Positions 32,472 through 42,638 of a stretch of 64,000 bases of DNA are shown one piece after another. The notes below the pieces were generated by a model, which saw only the letters and a program-made list of their open reading frames with translations, was not told the DNA's origin and did not search any database. The position numbers and the translations under genes were made by a program. This stretch comes from Chondrus crispus (Eukaryota; Rhodophyta; Florideophyceae; Gigartinales; Gigartinaceae). Each line of letters opens with the position of its first letter. Position 1 is the stretch's first letter. Where the stretch lies: positions 1 to 64,000 of the forward strand of contig NW_005179164.1 of NCBI RefSeq assembly GCF_000350225.1, written 5' to 3'.

Positions 32472-34136
32472 TTATGAAGCCGAATGGGGGCGTCCCCGTC
32501 GTCGGTCGCTCGCAATTAATGAAAAAGTAACAGAGAGCGTCGCTACGCCAAGCGTGTGCCTACGTGATGGAAGATACCAGGCGGAGAGTGAATGAACTGA
32601 TGATGGAAAAGGTGGCGTGGGACGAAGAAATACTAAACTCACGGCCCTACGCAGTAACCATGATGAAGTGTCGTGGACAGGAGACCAAGTACCACCAGGA
32701 GAAAATTTATTACTCACTATTGTTTCAATCACAGGGGCTGCAGGGAGAGGGGAATCTGGAGCAGACGGTCGGGGGCAAACGTCGTCTGCGCGGGGATCTA
32801 TGGCTCGTATGGGAGCTACGTCAGGGGTTGGAACTTGGTTGCCGAATTGGCGACTGAGGCGCGCTTCGGAGGGAGAGCACAAGGCGGGTGTCCAAGGGTT
32901 GAACCAGACAAAGTCACCCGCCGCACTGTGACTTCGTCCGGGAGAAAAGGACGGGCGTCGCCTCGCGAAGGATCGGGATGAGTTGATAGGGGGAACAACA
33001 TCCCAGTCGACCTGATTGATCTTTTCGAGTAAGGAGTGCAGTTCGAAGTCGGTGTCTGCTCCGCCCAAGGGCACAGTATAGTCCAAAAGGCACATGAGCT
33101 CGACGAGCTTCGGAGGAAGATACCAAAGCCGCCAACAATCGTACGCCTCCCAGAGCAAGGTGGCGGCTACCTTCACGCACCACTCCGTCAAAAAGACAAC
33201 CCACAACCCGTGACGAGGATCAGTGAGATGGCTTCCAAAGTAGGTAAGGATGAGACCGAGCTCTGCCCAAAACCCTTGGCAGACCTCAAATTGTCCCCAC
33301 CACGAGGGGAGTTGCTGGTACCGGTTGGGATAGAGTGACCGAGCAATTTCCCCCGCCTCAACCATTTGGTAAGCTAGGAAATATCCCGTGTCCGATCTCA
33401 TCTTACGCTCGAATCGGACCGTATGCTGGAAGAAGGGGATGTTCCCGCGTTTCGTATATCGGAAATTGAGGGGGAGGATTGCGCGCGTGTATGACAGGGC
33501 ATCGTTAGTCACCGTCAGTTGGTTATGCCACAGGCGGTCCGCCTCGAGCACGGGGTCACCCCATGTCCAGCTGAGGAGGTTGTCAAGGTAATCACGCTCC
33601 CCCTCCGTGCGAAACTTCCACGGGTCACATCCGAAGGACGGAGGGATGAGGGCATCGGATAGGGATAGGTCGAGGCGGTCGAGAACGGCTTCCATGAACC
33701 GCAGGGATAGGCCCTGTCGGCCACGAGGGGAGGAACGACGCAGGATAGAAGGGGGAATGGCGACACGGGCACGCCAATCGTAGGAGGAAATGGCTTGAAG
33801 GGGAAGGTGACCCGGCAGCATCCCCGCACCGTCGGCAAAGTCGCGCCCGATGCTAGTGACGTCGCGCACGTCGATGGGGGAAAACCAAGGAGTGGCCGCG
33901 TACAGTAAGGGGTAGTCGCGCATGGATTTACCTTGGAGCTCGGCTAGTGAGGGGTATCGACAAGGGGCTGATGAAGGATGGAGATCGGGATGAAAGACCG
34001 GTTCAGGAACGTTGGTGTTCGGGGGAAGTCGGGGTATGGAAGGAAGGTCGCTAGGAATGGAAGGCGTGTGTGAGAAGCCCACACCGCGGCGACCGCGGGC
34101 GGTATGTCCGACAGTGGGATCCGATGAAGGAAACAT
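32472..34136 (-). CDS. Gypsy-E antisense ORF (aORF), E2 copy
   Basis: An intact 555-codon frame runs on the strand opposite to gag-pol, between pol and the 3' LTR; it starts about 110 bp inside the 3' LTR junction. The start ATG at 34136 is chosen because it aligns with 19099 in E1; the frame stays open a further 23 codons upstream. The N-terminal 75 residues are Pro/Ser-rich. A globular, Trp-rich core of about 330 residues follows (MLPGHL, GLSLRFMEAV, WGDPVLEADRLW, HGLWVVFLTEWC). The tail is Pro/Ser-rich and differs from E1 at the very end. There is no signal peptide. The family is not recognised. Selection on this strand is visible by comparison with E1. Expression would need a promoter pointing left from the LTR. 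Confidence 0.75.
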   Translation of the reverse strand: MFPSSDPTVGHTARGRRGVGFSHTPSIPSDLPSIPRLPPNTNVPEPVFHPDLHPSSAPCRYPSLAELQGKSMRDYPLLYAATPWFSPIDVRDVTSIGRDFADGAGMLPGHLPLQAISSYDWRARVAIPPSILRRSSPRGRQGLSLRFMEAVLDRLDLSLSDALIPPSFGCDPWKFRTEGERDYLDNLLSWTWGDPVLEADRLWHNQLTVTNDALSYTRAILPLNFRYTKRGNIPFFQHTVRFERKMRSDTGYFLAYQMVEAGEIARSLYPNRYQQLPSWWGQFEVCQGFWAELGLILTYFGSHLTDPRHGLWVVFLTEWCVKVAATLLWEAYDCWRLWYLPPKLVELMCLLDYTVPLGGADTDFELHSLLEKINQVDWDVVPPINSSRSFARRRPSFSPGRSHSAAGDFVWFNPWTPALCSPSEARLSRQFGNQVPTPDVAPIRAIDPRADDVCPRPSAPDSPLPAAPVIETIVSNKFSPGGTWSPVHDTSSWLLRRAVSLVFLRPTPPFPSSVHSLSAWYLPSRRHTLGVATLSVTFSLIASDRRRGRPHSAS

Positions 34137-34246
34137 GGAGATCGTCTTACTCTCACGCGAGCGGCGACCGATGGTCGGAAGAAAAAGGAAGAAGTTGGGG
34201 AGCAAGGGAGTGAAGCCGCTGCGCGAGAGCGCTCAGAAGGGGGATA

Positions 34247-35265
34247 TGTAGTGCAATACCCGTCTCGGGTACGGGGGAGGAAGGAAGTGAAAAAGGAAAA
34301 AAATTGGATACTGTAGTCCGGGTTTGGGGGACACACGTGTGCGACGAAGCGCACGATTATTTTAATTATTTAATTTATTTACTAATTAGATCTAGAATCT
34401 AGAGCCGGGAGCTACTGTACTCGCCCCGGCGGGGCTCTATATAACTTAGCCCTTTGACCGAACAAGTCAATAAACCAACCCGAGTTGCCGGAGTTGAATG
34501 TTGCCTTGGTCGAAGTCCGTCTCTACTAAGACGCTCCCTTTTACCTAAGCCTACGGCATCCTCTATCGCTCGGAGTTCCCTTTTCTCTTTCTTTTATTTC
34601 CCTATCCTTTTCTATCTCTAATTCTACCTATTTCCCCTTATCTTGTGTTGGTGCCATCGGCCTCGGTTGCGACCGAACCGGTGTAGGTGCCTTTGCCGTC
34701 GGGCGACACAGTTGACGTAGCGCTGCTACTATGACCCATCTTCCGACGGAGACCGTTGTAACGACGTCTCCCTCGAAGGGCTCCGTCGTGTTAGGAGCCA
34801 GTATTGGTGCCATCGGCCTCGGTTGCGACCGAACCGGTGTAGGTGTTTCGAGCCATCGGGCGGCACGGTTGACGTAGCGCTGCTACTTTCATTTCATCCC
34901 GTCGGGCTGCGTTGCGACGCCCCCGTCGAAGGCCTTGTCGCGTTACAAGGTGTCGAAGAAGCTCAACGAGCATTGGCCTTACAACCCAGTGGAGCCGGGG
35001 TATCTACGTACGCGCCCCACCCCACACTCGTCGAGCAGTTCTCTTCGCAAGTCTCTACCACACCGATTCCGGGCCGGGCTATTTCTCTGTGCCCCCCGCC
35101 ATCAGGGATCCGAGCTACTACGAGTGGCAAGCTCGTTTAAACGGAGAAGGGAGAGTCGGACACTCCGTAGCGCTGTGCCATCGGCAGTTCTTCTTTTTGT
35201 TGCTGTTGTTGTTTTTGCTGGACCATCGGACCGCGGTCTCTGCCGGACAGGCGCATTGCACTACA
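34247..35265 (+). repeat. Gypsy-E LTR3 (3' LTR of E2)
   Basis: Termini are TGTAGTGCAAT and GCATTGCACTACA, preceded by the polypurine tract AGAAGGGGGAT. From about 34385 on, it is nearly identical to LTR2, including the TATA box CTATATAACTT (about 34436) and the 155-bp duplication (about 34645 and 34800). The first 140 bp are different from LTR2 and contain GCGACGAAGCGC. Confidence 0.87.
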
Positions 35266-36665
35266 CTGCCAATAACCGGAATTGCAGTCCAACATGGTGA
35301 AGACGGCTGCATCTCCTAACGAGTCGATGCAGGCGTCCATCCGTGGCAGCGGATACGAATCCGCTGCGGTTTTCGCGTTGAGACGCCGGTAGTCCACGCA
35401 GAACCGAAGAGAGCCGTCTTTCTTCGGTACGAGCACCACGGGGGACGCCCACTCGGTGCTCGCGGGTTCGATAACCTCTGCGTTCAACATCTTGTTGACC
35501 TCCTTCGCGACCATTTCGCGCATGGACGGGCCCTTCGGATAGGGCATAAAACGAATTGGTTTCGTTCCCGGTTCGAGGGGAATGCAGTGCTCCGTGGCTT
35601 GGATCGTTCCAAGTGCACCGCTCCACAGACTCGAGTGCTTACGGAGCATCTCGAGTACGTGGCCACGGAGATTTTCATCATCGATGTATGACAGGTCAAT
35701 CTCTTTTTCCCAATCCATCGGTGTATTTTCGGGATCCTTTTGCTGGGGAAGTACAATACCCCTCGCCGTCGGTTGGCATAAAGGTGACCGTTCGTCCGGG
35801 TCGACGCCCTGCCCCCGGCGGTGGTCTTATCGTCGGAGTTGGATCGGCCAACTCCTACCCCACCGACTTGATCGGTCAAGTCGGTCAGGTGTAGCCCGTG
35901 CGCGATCCCCTCAACGACCTTACGTTCTGGAGTGAGGATCGCGAGGGGGTTGCGCTTCGCGTATCCCACGACGGTGTGCTTCGGAAGCCGCCTTTCTCGT
36001 CGTGAGAAATTCGCGACGATGACGTCGAAGGTCTGATTCGGTAGGACCTCCGCGACGCCATTAGTCAACCTCACTCCATGTCGGTGTTGGAGTGAGGGCT
36101 TGGGTTCCAGGAACACGAGGCCCCTCCCCGTCGTTGTCACACGCACGCGGGCTTGTGACATCGCGGGGATGGTAACCCAGCGGGCGATTCGGATCGCCTG
36201 CGGTGCCTCCTCGCGTACGTCCGGCCGACCCGTGTGTCGCCCGTGTCGCCTGGTAGGGGGAGTCGGCTCCCCCTTTCCGTCGGCGATGGCGACGGTACCG
36301 CCTTGGCGAAGCTCCATTCGTTGAGCTTCGATGTCGATACATCGCACATGCCTATCGATGAAGGCCGTCCCGAGAAGGACTGGGACGGCGAGCTGGTCTG
36401 CGACTACGAACGAAAATCGGAACACCGTTTTCCTCGATCGGACAACCCGGCGGACGACGGCCGAAACCTTGAGCGGGTTGCTATTCGCGCCTGCCAATCG
36501 TGGCAGAGGTGCGTCGCGCACGACGTACCGCATCCAATCGGGAAGAAGGTCAGCCTTCCTCACCAGATTATAACCCGAGCACGTATCAACGGCGATCCTG
36601 CGGGGTTTAAATGCATTTCCCTCTGTGGCTATCGAGCCGAGGACGTTGTAAATCTTCAACGTCAT
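35266..36665 (-). pseudogene. Gypsy-F pol start: protease and RT N-terminus
   Basis: The frame 36665-35770 encodes a retroviral-type aspartic protease with AVDTCSGYNLVRK at about residue 25 and LLGTAFI further on. After a frameshift near 35745, the frame 35718-35266 encodes the RT fingers: SPVVLVPKKDG, RFCVDYRRLN, DSYPLPRMDACIDSLG. It stops at LDCNSGYWQ, where LTR3 begins. The palm catalytic motif is therefore absent. Confidence 0.85.
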
Positions 36666-37147
36666 AAGGCAAATGACGCCGTCGATAACCTTCGGGGCGA
36701 CCTTATCGGTGAGGTCGTTCCGCCGGGGCCTTCGATTTCGGTGCTGGCCCCGCTTGTGTTTCCTTCTCCCCTTTCTTGGGGCGTCCGCGGATCAGTGACG
36801 CCCCTCGGATTATTCGAGTCCGTACGACACGGACCTTTTTCCGGCGACCTGGGGCTTGCGGAAGTCAGGGGGTCGACCGAATCTTTTCGGTCGTCGTTGC
36901 CCCCGTCGTCATCGTTACGCCTCACCGGGACGTCGGCTGTCCCGGTGTCTTGTTCTCCTGACGTCGGGCCTTCGGAGGCCTAGACGTGCGCTCCTTCCTG
37001 TATCAGCATTACAGGAGCTCCCGTGCTCGCCTCCGGTGTGTATGTTATCGTACAATGCCCCCCGTGTACTTGGCCAGCACGCGGGGTCGGGTCTAGTTCG
37101 TGGGGAAAAGACGGCTCACGAGACCGCATGTACGTAACCGTCCGTCT

Positions 37148-38272
37148 TTACCATTTTTTCGAACTACCCGTGCTTCCGGAGCTAACCTCCTGGCTATCGA
37201 TGGTCAGGACTTCTTCGGGTAGCCGGCTGCGTGGGTCGACACGATTCCCCCAATGCGGTTCGGCGGCCTTGGCGAAATATTCGGGTACTTCCGGGCCTTG
37301 ACCTGGCGCGTCCGGTCGTCGCAGTATATGGGGGACGAAGCGAGTCGGCTCTCCATCGTGACCCTCCATGGGTAGAGGGTACGGATCCTCTACCCAGTCT
37401 TGCAAGTACATTATCGCATTTTGTACCTGTTGGGGTAACCGAGAACGGTCTCGGCCCCCTCTTTCTACTTGTCGGGGGTACGTTGTGTCCGCCTGGCCGT
37501 AGGTGGGTCGATACCGACGATGGACTTCGTTACGACGGTACCCGCCTCCACGGGGGGCGAAGCGTGCGCCCCCACCCGATCGGTTCGGGAGACCTTGACG
37601 CGGGGGACGGCCCTCGCCCGCCGCCTGCCGGAGGAGATTACGCGCACCCAGGCGCGTCTCCATCTGGTAGCGGTAGTTCCTGTACGCCGTGAACATTTCG
37701 TTGTTCTGGCGACAGGAACGGGCACGCGTACATGGCATCCCCGTACGTACGGCATAGCCAGCACACGTACGCCCTGTCGTCCGTTGAGGCGAAGGTCGCC
37801 GCGTGCCGCGCCTCCTCATCGGTGAGGGGGGGGGCACGCGAGGCGCTTCTCCTCCTGCATCTCGGTTCGATATGTCGAGCCCTGCGACCCGGGGGTCCGT
37901 ACCCCTTGCCACTCTTGGAGTGGCCGCGAATGCGGTCGCGTAACTCGAAGTCGTTCGGGTCGACATCGGTGAGGGGGTTCGTGCCCTCACGGGCCCTGCT
38001 CCTTGCGTAATAAGGACAGGGTCGGCCTGCCACTCATCTTCCCGGATATGGAGGGTCGAGGCGGGCGAACTTGTCGCGGCGGACTTCGTAGTCCTGCGAG
38101 TCCTCCCTGCCGGTTTCGAATCCGGCAGAGGTAAACCGCGCCGAGCGCGGTACGTTGTACCTTCCGCCGTGGTGATACGGCGGATGGTCGGAAGATCGGT
38201 CTTCTGACTGCCTGGCAGCCTTTGCACAGTTTCGGATACTTCGGCACGGGTTGCCGGTGCAAGTCCCCGCAC
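37148..38272 (-). pseudogene. Gypsy-F gag C-terminal region
   Basis: Arg/Pro/Gly-rich minus-strand sequence with frameshifts. In the alternative frame (about 38033-37638) a knuckle-like CWLCRTYGDAMYAC is seen, suggesting the true Gag alternates between these frames after mutation. Downstream QVQNAIMYLQDWVEDPYPLP looks like a folded segment. Assigned by position between Gag and protease. Confidence 0.55.
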
Positions 38273-38408
38273 GAAGTAGTGCGCGAAGGAATGTTCGGAG
38301 AAAGACTGCCGTGCATCGGAACGCGGCAGTCTCGAGTCGGTCAGCTAACGGGCTTTCCGTCTCATGCGATTGCTGTCGCGCCGTAGCGACAGCGTCGTAC
38401 GCTTCACC

Positions 38409-40061
38409 TTACACGTCGTCCGTGAGGTAGCGTTTCAAGAATTGATTCACGAGCCCCAGCCAGCTCACGTCGTCATGGAGCTGGCCGGCGCGGAGGCCAC
38501 GCATCGTATAACTCGTATACAGGCGCTCCGCGTCGCGCTCGAGGAAGTGCGAGAGGACTCGTACCGCAAGACCTTCGGTCAGGTGTTGCGAGTTGAAGGT
38601 GATTCGGATATCCTTCAAGAATGGCAGCAGCTGGATCGGGTCGGTATCGTAGAAGCTTCGCATCGTGGGACGGATGCCACGACAGCGTTGGACGTACTTC
38701 GCCATCCGTCCCGCGTCACCCGAGGTAACGAGCCTCGAGGTGTTATCCAAGCGGTACATACGATAGTCAGCGGCGGCGCTGAACTCTTGGATCATTGTAT
38801 GTACCGGCTGGAGCCCGGGTTCAGCGGAACCCAGGGTGCCGGAGGAGGTAACCGGTAGCGTACGGACGTCTACCGGACCTGGATGCTCGGCGTAGCTCGC
38901 CGGCGGGTAGCCGCCCCAGCGGGGATCGACGGAGAACATTGGTTCTCCGGATCCGCGAGCGGCTCCTCCACGGTCCTGTTCGTCCGCGTACGATACGCGG
39001 TCCATTTGCCGCCTACTTCCGGCGATAGGCGGCAAGGCTTGGGTCTCAGACGCGAAGTTAGCGTCTCTCGGTGGACGGCTTCCTTCTGCAGTCGGACTGG
39101 TAGCGGCACGAGTCGGGCGCCAACCTTCGGGGGCGGCGGCGCTCGGAGGTACGGTACTACGGGACTCCCTCGAGGGGGCACCGGGTAGCCTTTTGGCCAT
39201 GGTACGTTCCATGTCACGAGCACGCCGACGAGTGGCATTAAGCTCAGAGGAGAGGTGCGCGAACGCACCCAATTGCTCTGCGGACGGAGAGGTTCGGTCC
39301 TCGGGTCGTCTCACGTAGGTCAGCCTCTCGGGGCGATCTTGCCCGGACGGTCCGGGCGAGGCGAAACGGGAGTCTTTGACGAGCACTAACCGCGAGAGTA
39401 ACTCGTCGATCAGTGCTCGGAGATTCTCTAAGGACTGCGTCACTCTATCGAACCTCCCTTCACGCATGGAGCGGAGTTCGGCCATACATCGAGTGTATAC
39501 ATGGTCCGATACATCGATGCGGAGGGAAGTACGGAATTCCTCGATGTACTCGGCTATGCGGTCGAGCGTCGCCGCCGCTCTTTCCTCGTAGGATCCGGGC
39601 GACGGTTCGCGTTCACGAGGACCTGCGTCGCCGTCGCCCGACGGGGCCAATGGGGACTGCATGGCGGCCAGACTCGGATGTGCCCCTTCCGAGCGGATCG
39701 AGGGCTCGAGCCCTTCGCTCATCTCGACGCGATCGGTTCGCAAAGGGAAGCGGAAGTCTGTCTTCTCGGAGATCGGACTCCAGGGTCTTCTAGGTCGGGA
39801 GACCACTGTAGCATAAACACCCCCAGCGATAGGGGTGTATGCACAGTTCGACCGAGACCCTTGTCGATCGGGAAGACGGGGGTGAAGCGGGAAACCAGCT
39901 AACGGCACCGGGCAGCGGGCCCGGGTAGCGTGGTAGAGCGGGAACGGGGAGAACGCGGGCACGAGCGAGCGGTTCGACGCCTCGACGCCCCGGCGCGGTA
40001 CTGGGTAACGATCCAGTACCGGTGGGCGGAGGCGGAGCCGGCTCGTAAGTGTGCCGCGCAA
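38409..40061 (-). pseudogene. Gypsy-F Gag N-terminal and capsid region
   Basis: The frame is open for 550 codons, but its first part is LTR and leader. The likely start is the ATG near 39720-39725 or at 39666. It contains a helical segment (SYEERAAATLDRIAEYIEEF), an Arg/Pro-rich linker, and a capsid-like end (DPIQLLPFLKDIRITF, ERLYTSYTMRG) resembling Ty3/gypsy Gag. The frame ends at 38409 in mid-domain, probably through a frameshift. Confidence 0.65.
39788..39805 (-). other. Primer-binding site of Gypsy-F
   Basis: TGGTCTCCCGACCTAGAA on the minus strand, one base after the LTR end CTACA. It is identical to the site of Gypsy-E, so both gypsy families use the same tRNA primer. Confidence 0.8.
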
Positions 40062-40505
40062 GTCCTCAACCCGCGCTCGGTGCTGTTCTAAGGTAGTTAG
40101 CGAGCGCTACCTTAAAATAAGCGGGAAGTCGGACCTTGACGGTCCGTGGGTGAAAAGTCCGTGCTTGCCCTCCTCCACCGCCGCTGGTCCGCTCCATATT
40201 TAATATACAAAACAATCTATAACACTACAGTACCGAAAAACTGTAGTGGACTACTGTAGTACAGATCGGACCGTACTGTAATACTGTCAGCCATCGTGGC
40301 TGACAGTACACTTGTGTGTGCGCGCTTCCGTACCGCGCGGTGCACGTGTACACTTGTGCACGCGTGCGCCCTGTACCCGAGGGGTACACGTAGCCACGCG
40401 CGGTAGTACTGTAGAGCGTCGGGGTCTACAGTATTGGATCCCGCTGTTGATCTAATCTAACTAAAAAGCCCCACTGGGGTCCCCCTGGCAGGGGGGTTAT
40501 ACTAC
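39807..40505 (-). repeat. Gypsy-F 5' LTR
   Basis: A 699-bp LTR in minus orientation, from TGTAGTATAAC at 40505 to TATGCTACA at 39807. It contains several short hairpins (CTGTCAGCC with GGCTGACAG near 40285-40305) and ACACGTGTAC-type motifs. It faces a diverged second LTR at 40565-41265. Confidence 0.82.
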
Positions 40506-40564
40506 ACTTAAGAACTATTACTAGCGAAGTTTTATGTTGTCCATACAAGTAATTTCCTGAGTGA
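40506..40564. other. 59-bp spacer between facing Gypsy-F LTRs
   Basis: A short AT-rich stretch between two LTR termini that both start TGTAG and point in opposite directions. Its last five bases, AGTGA, are the left target duplication of the right-hand LTR. Confidence 0.8.
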
Positions 40565-41265
40565 TGTAGCATAACCCCCCCCTTGGGGGTTTAAATTAGA
40601 TTAGATCAAGAACTAGATCAGCTGCTGTAGAGCGTCGAGCTCTACAGTACAACCGCGCGTGTCCACGTGTACACCACGGGGACAAGGGACACGCGCATAC
40701 ACGTGCACACGTGTACAGCGCGCGAACGAAGCGCGCACGCACCACGGGTGATACTTGTACTGTCAGCCTCGACATAGCTGACAGTATTACAGTGCGGGCC
40801 GACCTGCACTACAGTAGCCCACTACAGTACCTCGGTACTGTAGTGTTATGATAGATTGTTTTGTATATTAAATATGGAGCGGACCGACGGCGGCGGAGGG
40901 AGACAAGCACGGGCTTGTCCTCAACCGACCGCCAAGGTCAGTCCACCCAGCTTATTCTAAACGTCGCCTTCGCTCTTCGCGCGCGTTTAGTCGGAGCCGA
41001 GCCGGAGTGGACGCGCAGCACGCGAGCGAGCACGGAACCGCCTCCGCCCGTCAGCACAGGTACGTCACCCAGTGCTGCTCCGGGGCGTCGAGGCGTCGAT
41101 CCGCTGGTGCGTGCGCGCGTCCCTGCTCGCTCCCGCTCTACCACCGCTACCCCGGCCCGAGCCCGGTTCCGTAGCTGGTTGGCCCGCTTCACCCCTTCTC
41201 CGATCTGGGGTCTACAGGTCGAACTGCGCATACACCTCCAGTCGTTTGGGGGTGTTTATGCTACA
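40565..41265 (+). repeat. Gypsy-F solo LTR
   Basis: A 701-bp LTR in plus orientation from TGTAGCATAAC to TATGCTACA. It has a perfect duplication AGTGA at 40560-40564 and 41266-41270, and no primer site or polypurine tract beside it, so it is a solo LTR. A 200-codon frame at 40861-41460 spans its end and is not considered a gene. Confidence 0.88.
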
Positions 41266-42113
41266 AGTGACAGTATTAGCAAAGGAAGGAAACAGAACAA
41301 GCATTGCGGTAAAATGTACGGAACCAACGTGGCCCCTGATCTTGTCATTTCCTCTAAAGCGCGAGCAGAGGCAGAGTACGTGAGCAGCAGAAAGGGTTGG
41401 TTGGAGGGGAATCAGGCCTGGATGAAATGTAGAAGAAAAGGTCCCGGTTCAACCGTTTGACACTGTAATGTTCACAGATTGCGTTCTAAGGACGCGGGGT
41501 TCAGCGGCACTATCGTTCTAATGATGGTAGCGGTCAAGCATCTAGAGTAGAAATGGCTGATAGTGTGATGTTCTCAGATCGCGTCCTAAGGACGCGGCGC
41601 TGAGCAGCACCATTGGTCCAGCGTCTGTCTGACACTGTAATGTTCTCAGATCGCGTCCCAAGGACGCGGGGTTGAGCGGCACCATTGTTCAAATGATGGT
41701 AACAGTGAATCCGTTTCTTCCATTGCAGTGTTGATATTTGAGACTACGGGCTGGCGGGGATGTGAAGTCACGGGAGCAGGTATGGTATGGGATGGTAATG
41801 CCCGCTCCCACACCGTCCTTCAGTGTAGGGTCTTACCAAACCACGAACAGGCGCCACGTCATTTGGGTCGTGGTAGCGCGACTTGGACACGAGTGTATTT
41901 GAAGCAGGGGCGAATGTTCAAAAAACCACTTTCTGCGCTGCGGGCATTTCCGAATAAGTCGGTCCAGACCGAGGAGGTAACTTGTCGGCACTCCAGTTTC
42001 TTACCAAGAAGTCAATTGTTGTCGCCGGTTGAGAAATGGAAGAGCCGCCGACCGCTGGTGATGCCAAGGGGGGACTTTCTCGTCCGAGATAGGAAGACGA
42101 AGCTCTGCGGGAA
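41266..42113. other. Intergenic DNA with hairpin repeats
   Basis: Apart from three degenerate repeats at 41459-41710 I see no gene. A 129-codon plus frame (41728-42117) has no recognisable domain. Confidence 0.4.
41459..41710 (+). repeat. Three degenerate tandem repeats with a hairpin core
   Basis: Units start near 41459, 41552 and 41630 with GACACTGTAATG-like sequence. Each holds GCGTYCYAAGGACGC, which folds into a 6-bp stem (perfect in the second unit: GCGTCCTAAGGACGC), followed by GCGGCACCATTGTT-like sequence. Spacing is about 80-90 bp. Confidence 0.7.
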
Positions 42114-42638
42114 TTGAAGTCAACGTGTCGCAAGCATGGAATCAGGGAGCCCCGCACACGCCTCGGAGGATTGCGTCTAGCGGGAGAATTGATATGTAGT
42201 GACGGTTTGTTTTTGTCAAAAATGGAGCAAATGGCTGAGGCTCACGGGGCTCTCTTGGAAACTCTCACGGCAAGCATCCAAACGTTTCGCAACCAAACGT
42301 TTCGGAATGGCCTTGGCGAGCCGTCTGCGAGAATGACCCCGCACGAACAAGACGTTTTAAAAACCCCGGAAGGTTACGTTTTGGCTCCTGCATCTCCTCG
42401 ATCTACTGCAAGTTCAGGATCATTCGGGCCTGGTAGGGGTGTTCTGCACAGCAATAATGCCTCCCAGCACCAAAGCTCTAAGCGGCAATGGATCGAGGGC
42501 ACCGATACCGGCGAGTATGCGAGTCCCATAAAGGACTCCCGTGCGAGGAAGAGAGCCCGTTTCGAACGAGGCTTCGGCTTCGGGGATTTGGTTACGGCGG
42601 CATTGGAGCCATTACGTATCGTCACGACGAGAAGCTAA
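42114..42638 (+). CDS. Hypothetical 174-codon ORF
   Basis: An ATG frame of unknown family. A helical stretch (MEQMAEAHGALLETLTASI) is followed by a Ser/Pro-rich linker and a basic patch (SRARKRARFE) that could be a nuclear localisation signal. No promoter or neighbour supports it. The alternative is chance coding within dead transposon sequence. Confidence 0.25.
   Translation: MKSTCRKHGIREPRTRLGGLRLAGELICSDGLFLSKMEQMAEAHGALLETLTASIQTFRNQTFRNGLGEPSARMTPHEQDVLKTPEGYVLAPASPRSTASSGSFGPGRGVLHSNNASQHQSSKRQWIEGTDTGEYASPIKDSRARKRARFERGFGFGDLVTAALEPLRIVTTRS

Larger units (their letters stand above)
21515..35265 (+). mobile_element. Gypsy-E copy E2, long chromodomain Ty3/gypsy element
   Basis: Order: 5' LTR (21515-22566), primer-site array, gag, pol with C-terminal chromodomain, about 2.8 kb of non-coding sequence, an antisense ORF on the minus strand, polypurine tract, 3' LTR (34247-35265). 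At 13.75 kb it is long for the type. The left flank is E3 pol and the right flank is Gypsy-F pol, with no shared 5-bp duplication (CCCAT versus CTGCC). The two LTRs also differ in U3. The element may therefore be a recombinant of two insertions. Confidence 0.85.
35266..40505 (-). mobile_element. Gypsy-F, decayed Ty3/gypsy element
   Basis: Minus-strand order: 5' LTR (40505-39807), primer site, gag fragments, zinc-knuckle region, protease, and the start of RT, ending where E2's LTR3 abuts at 35266. Integrase and the 3' LTR are not visible. The GC content is clearly higher than in the neighbouring Copia elements. Confidence 0.82.

Noticed and set aside
39376..39902. Plus-strand ORFs over Gypsy-F gag
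   Set aside because: They are shadows of the minus-strand Gag frame.
40861..41460. 200-codon plus-strand ORF
   Set aside because: It spans the GC-rich end of the Gypsy-F solo LTR and unrelated flank; codon content follows from high GC.
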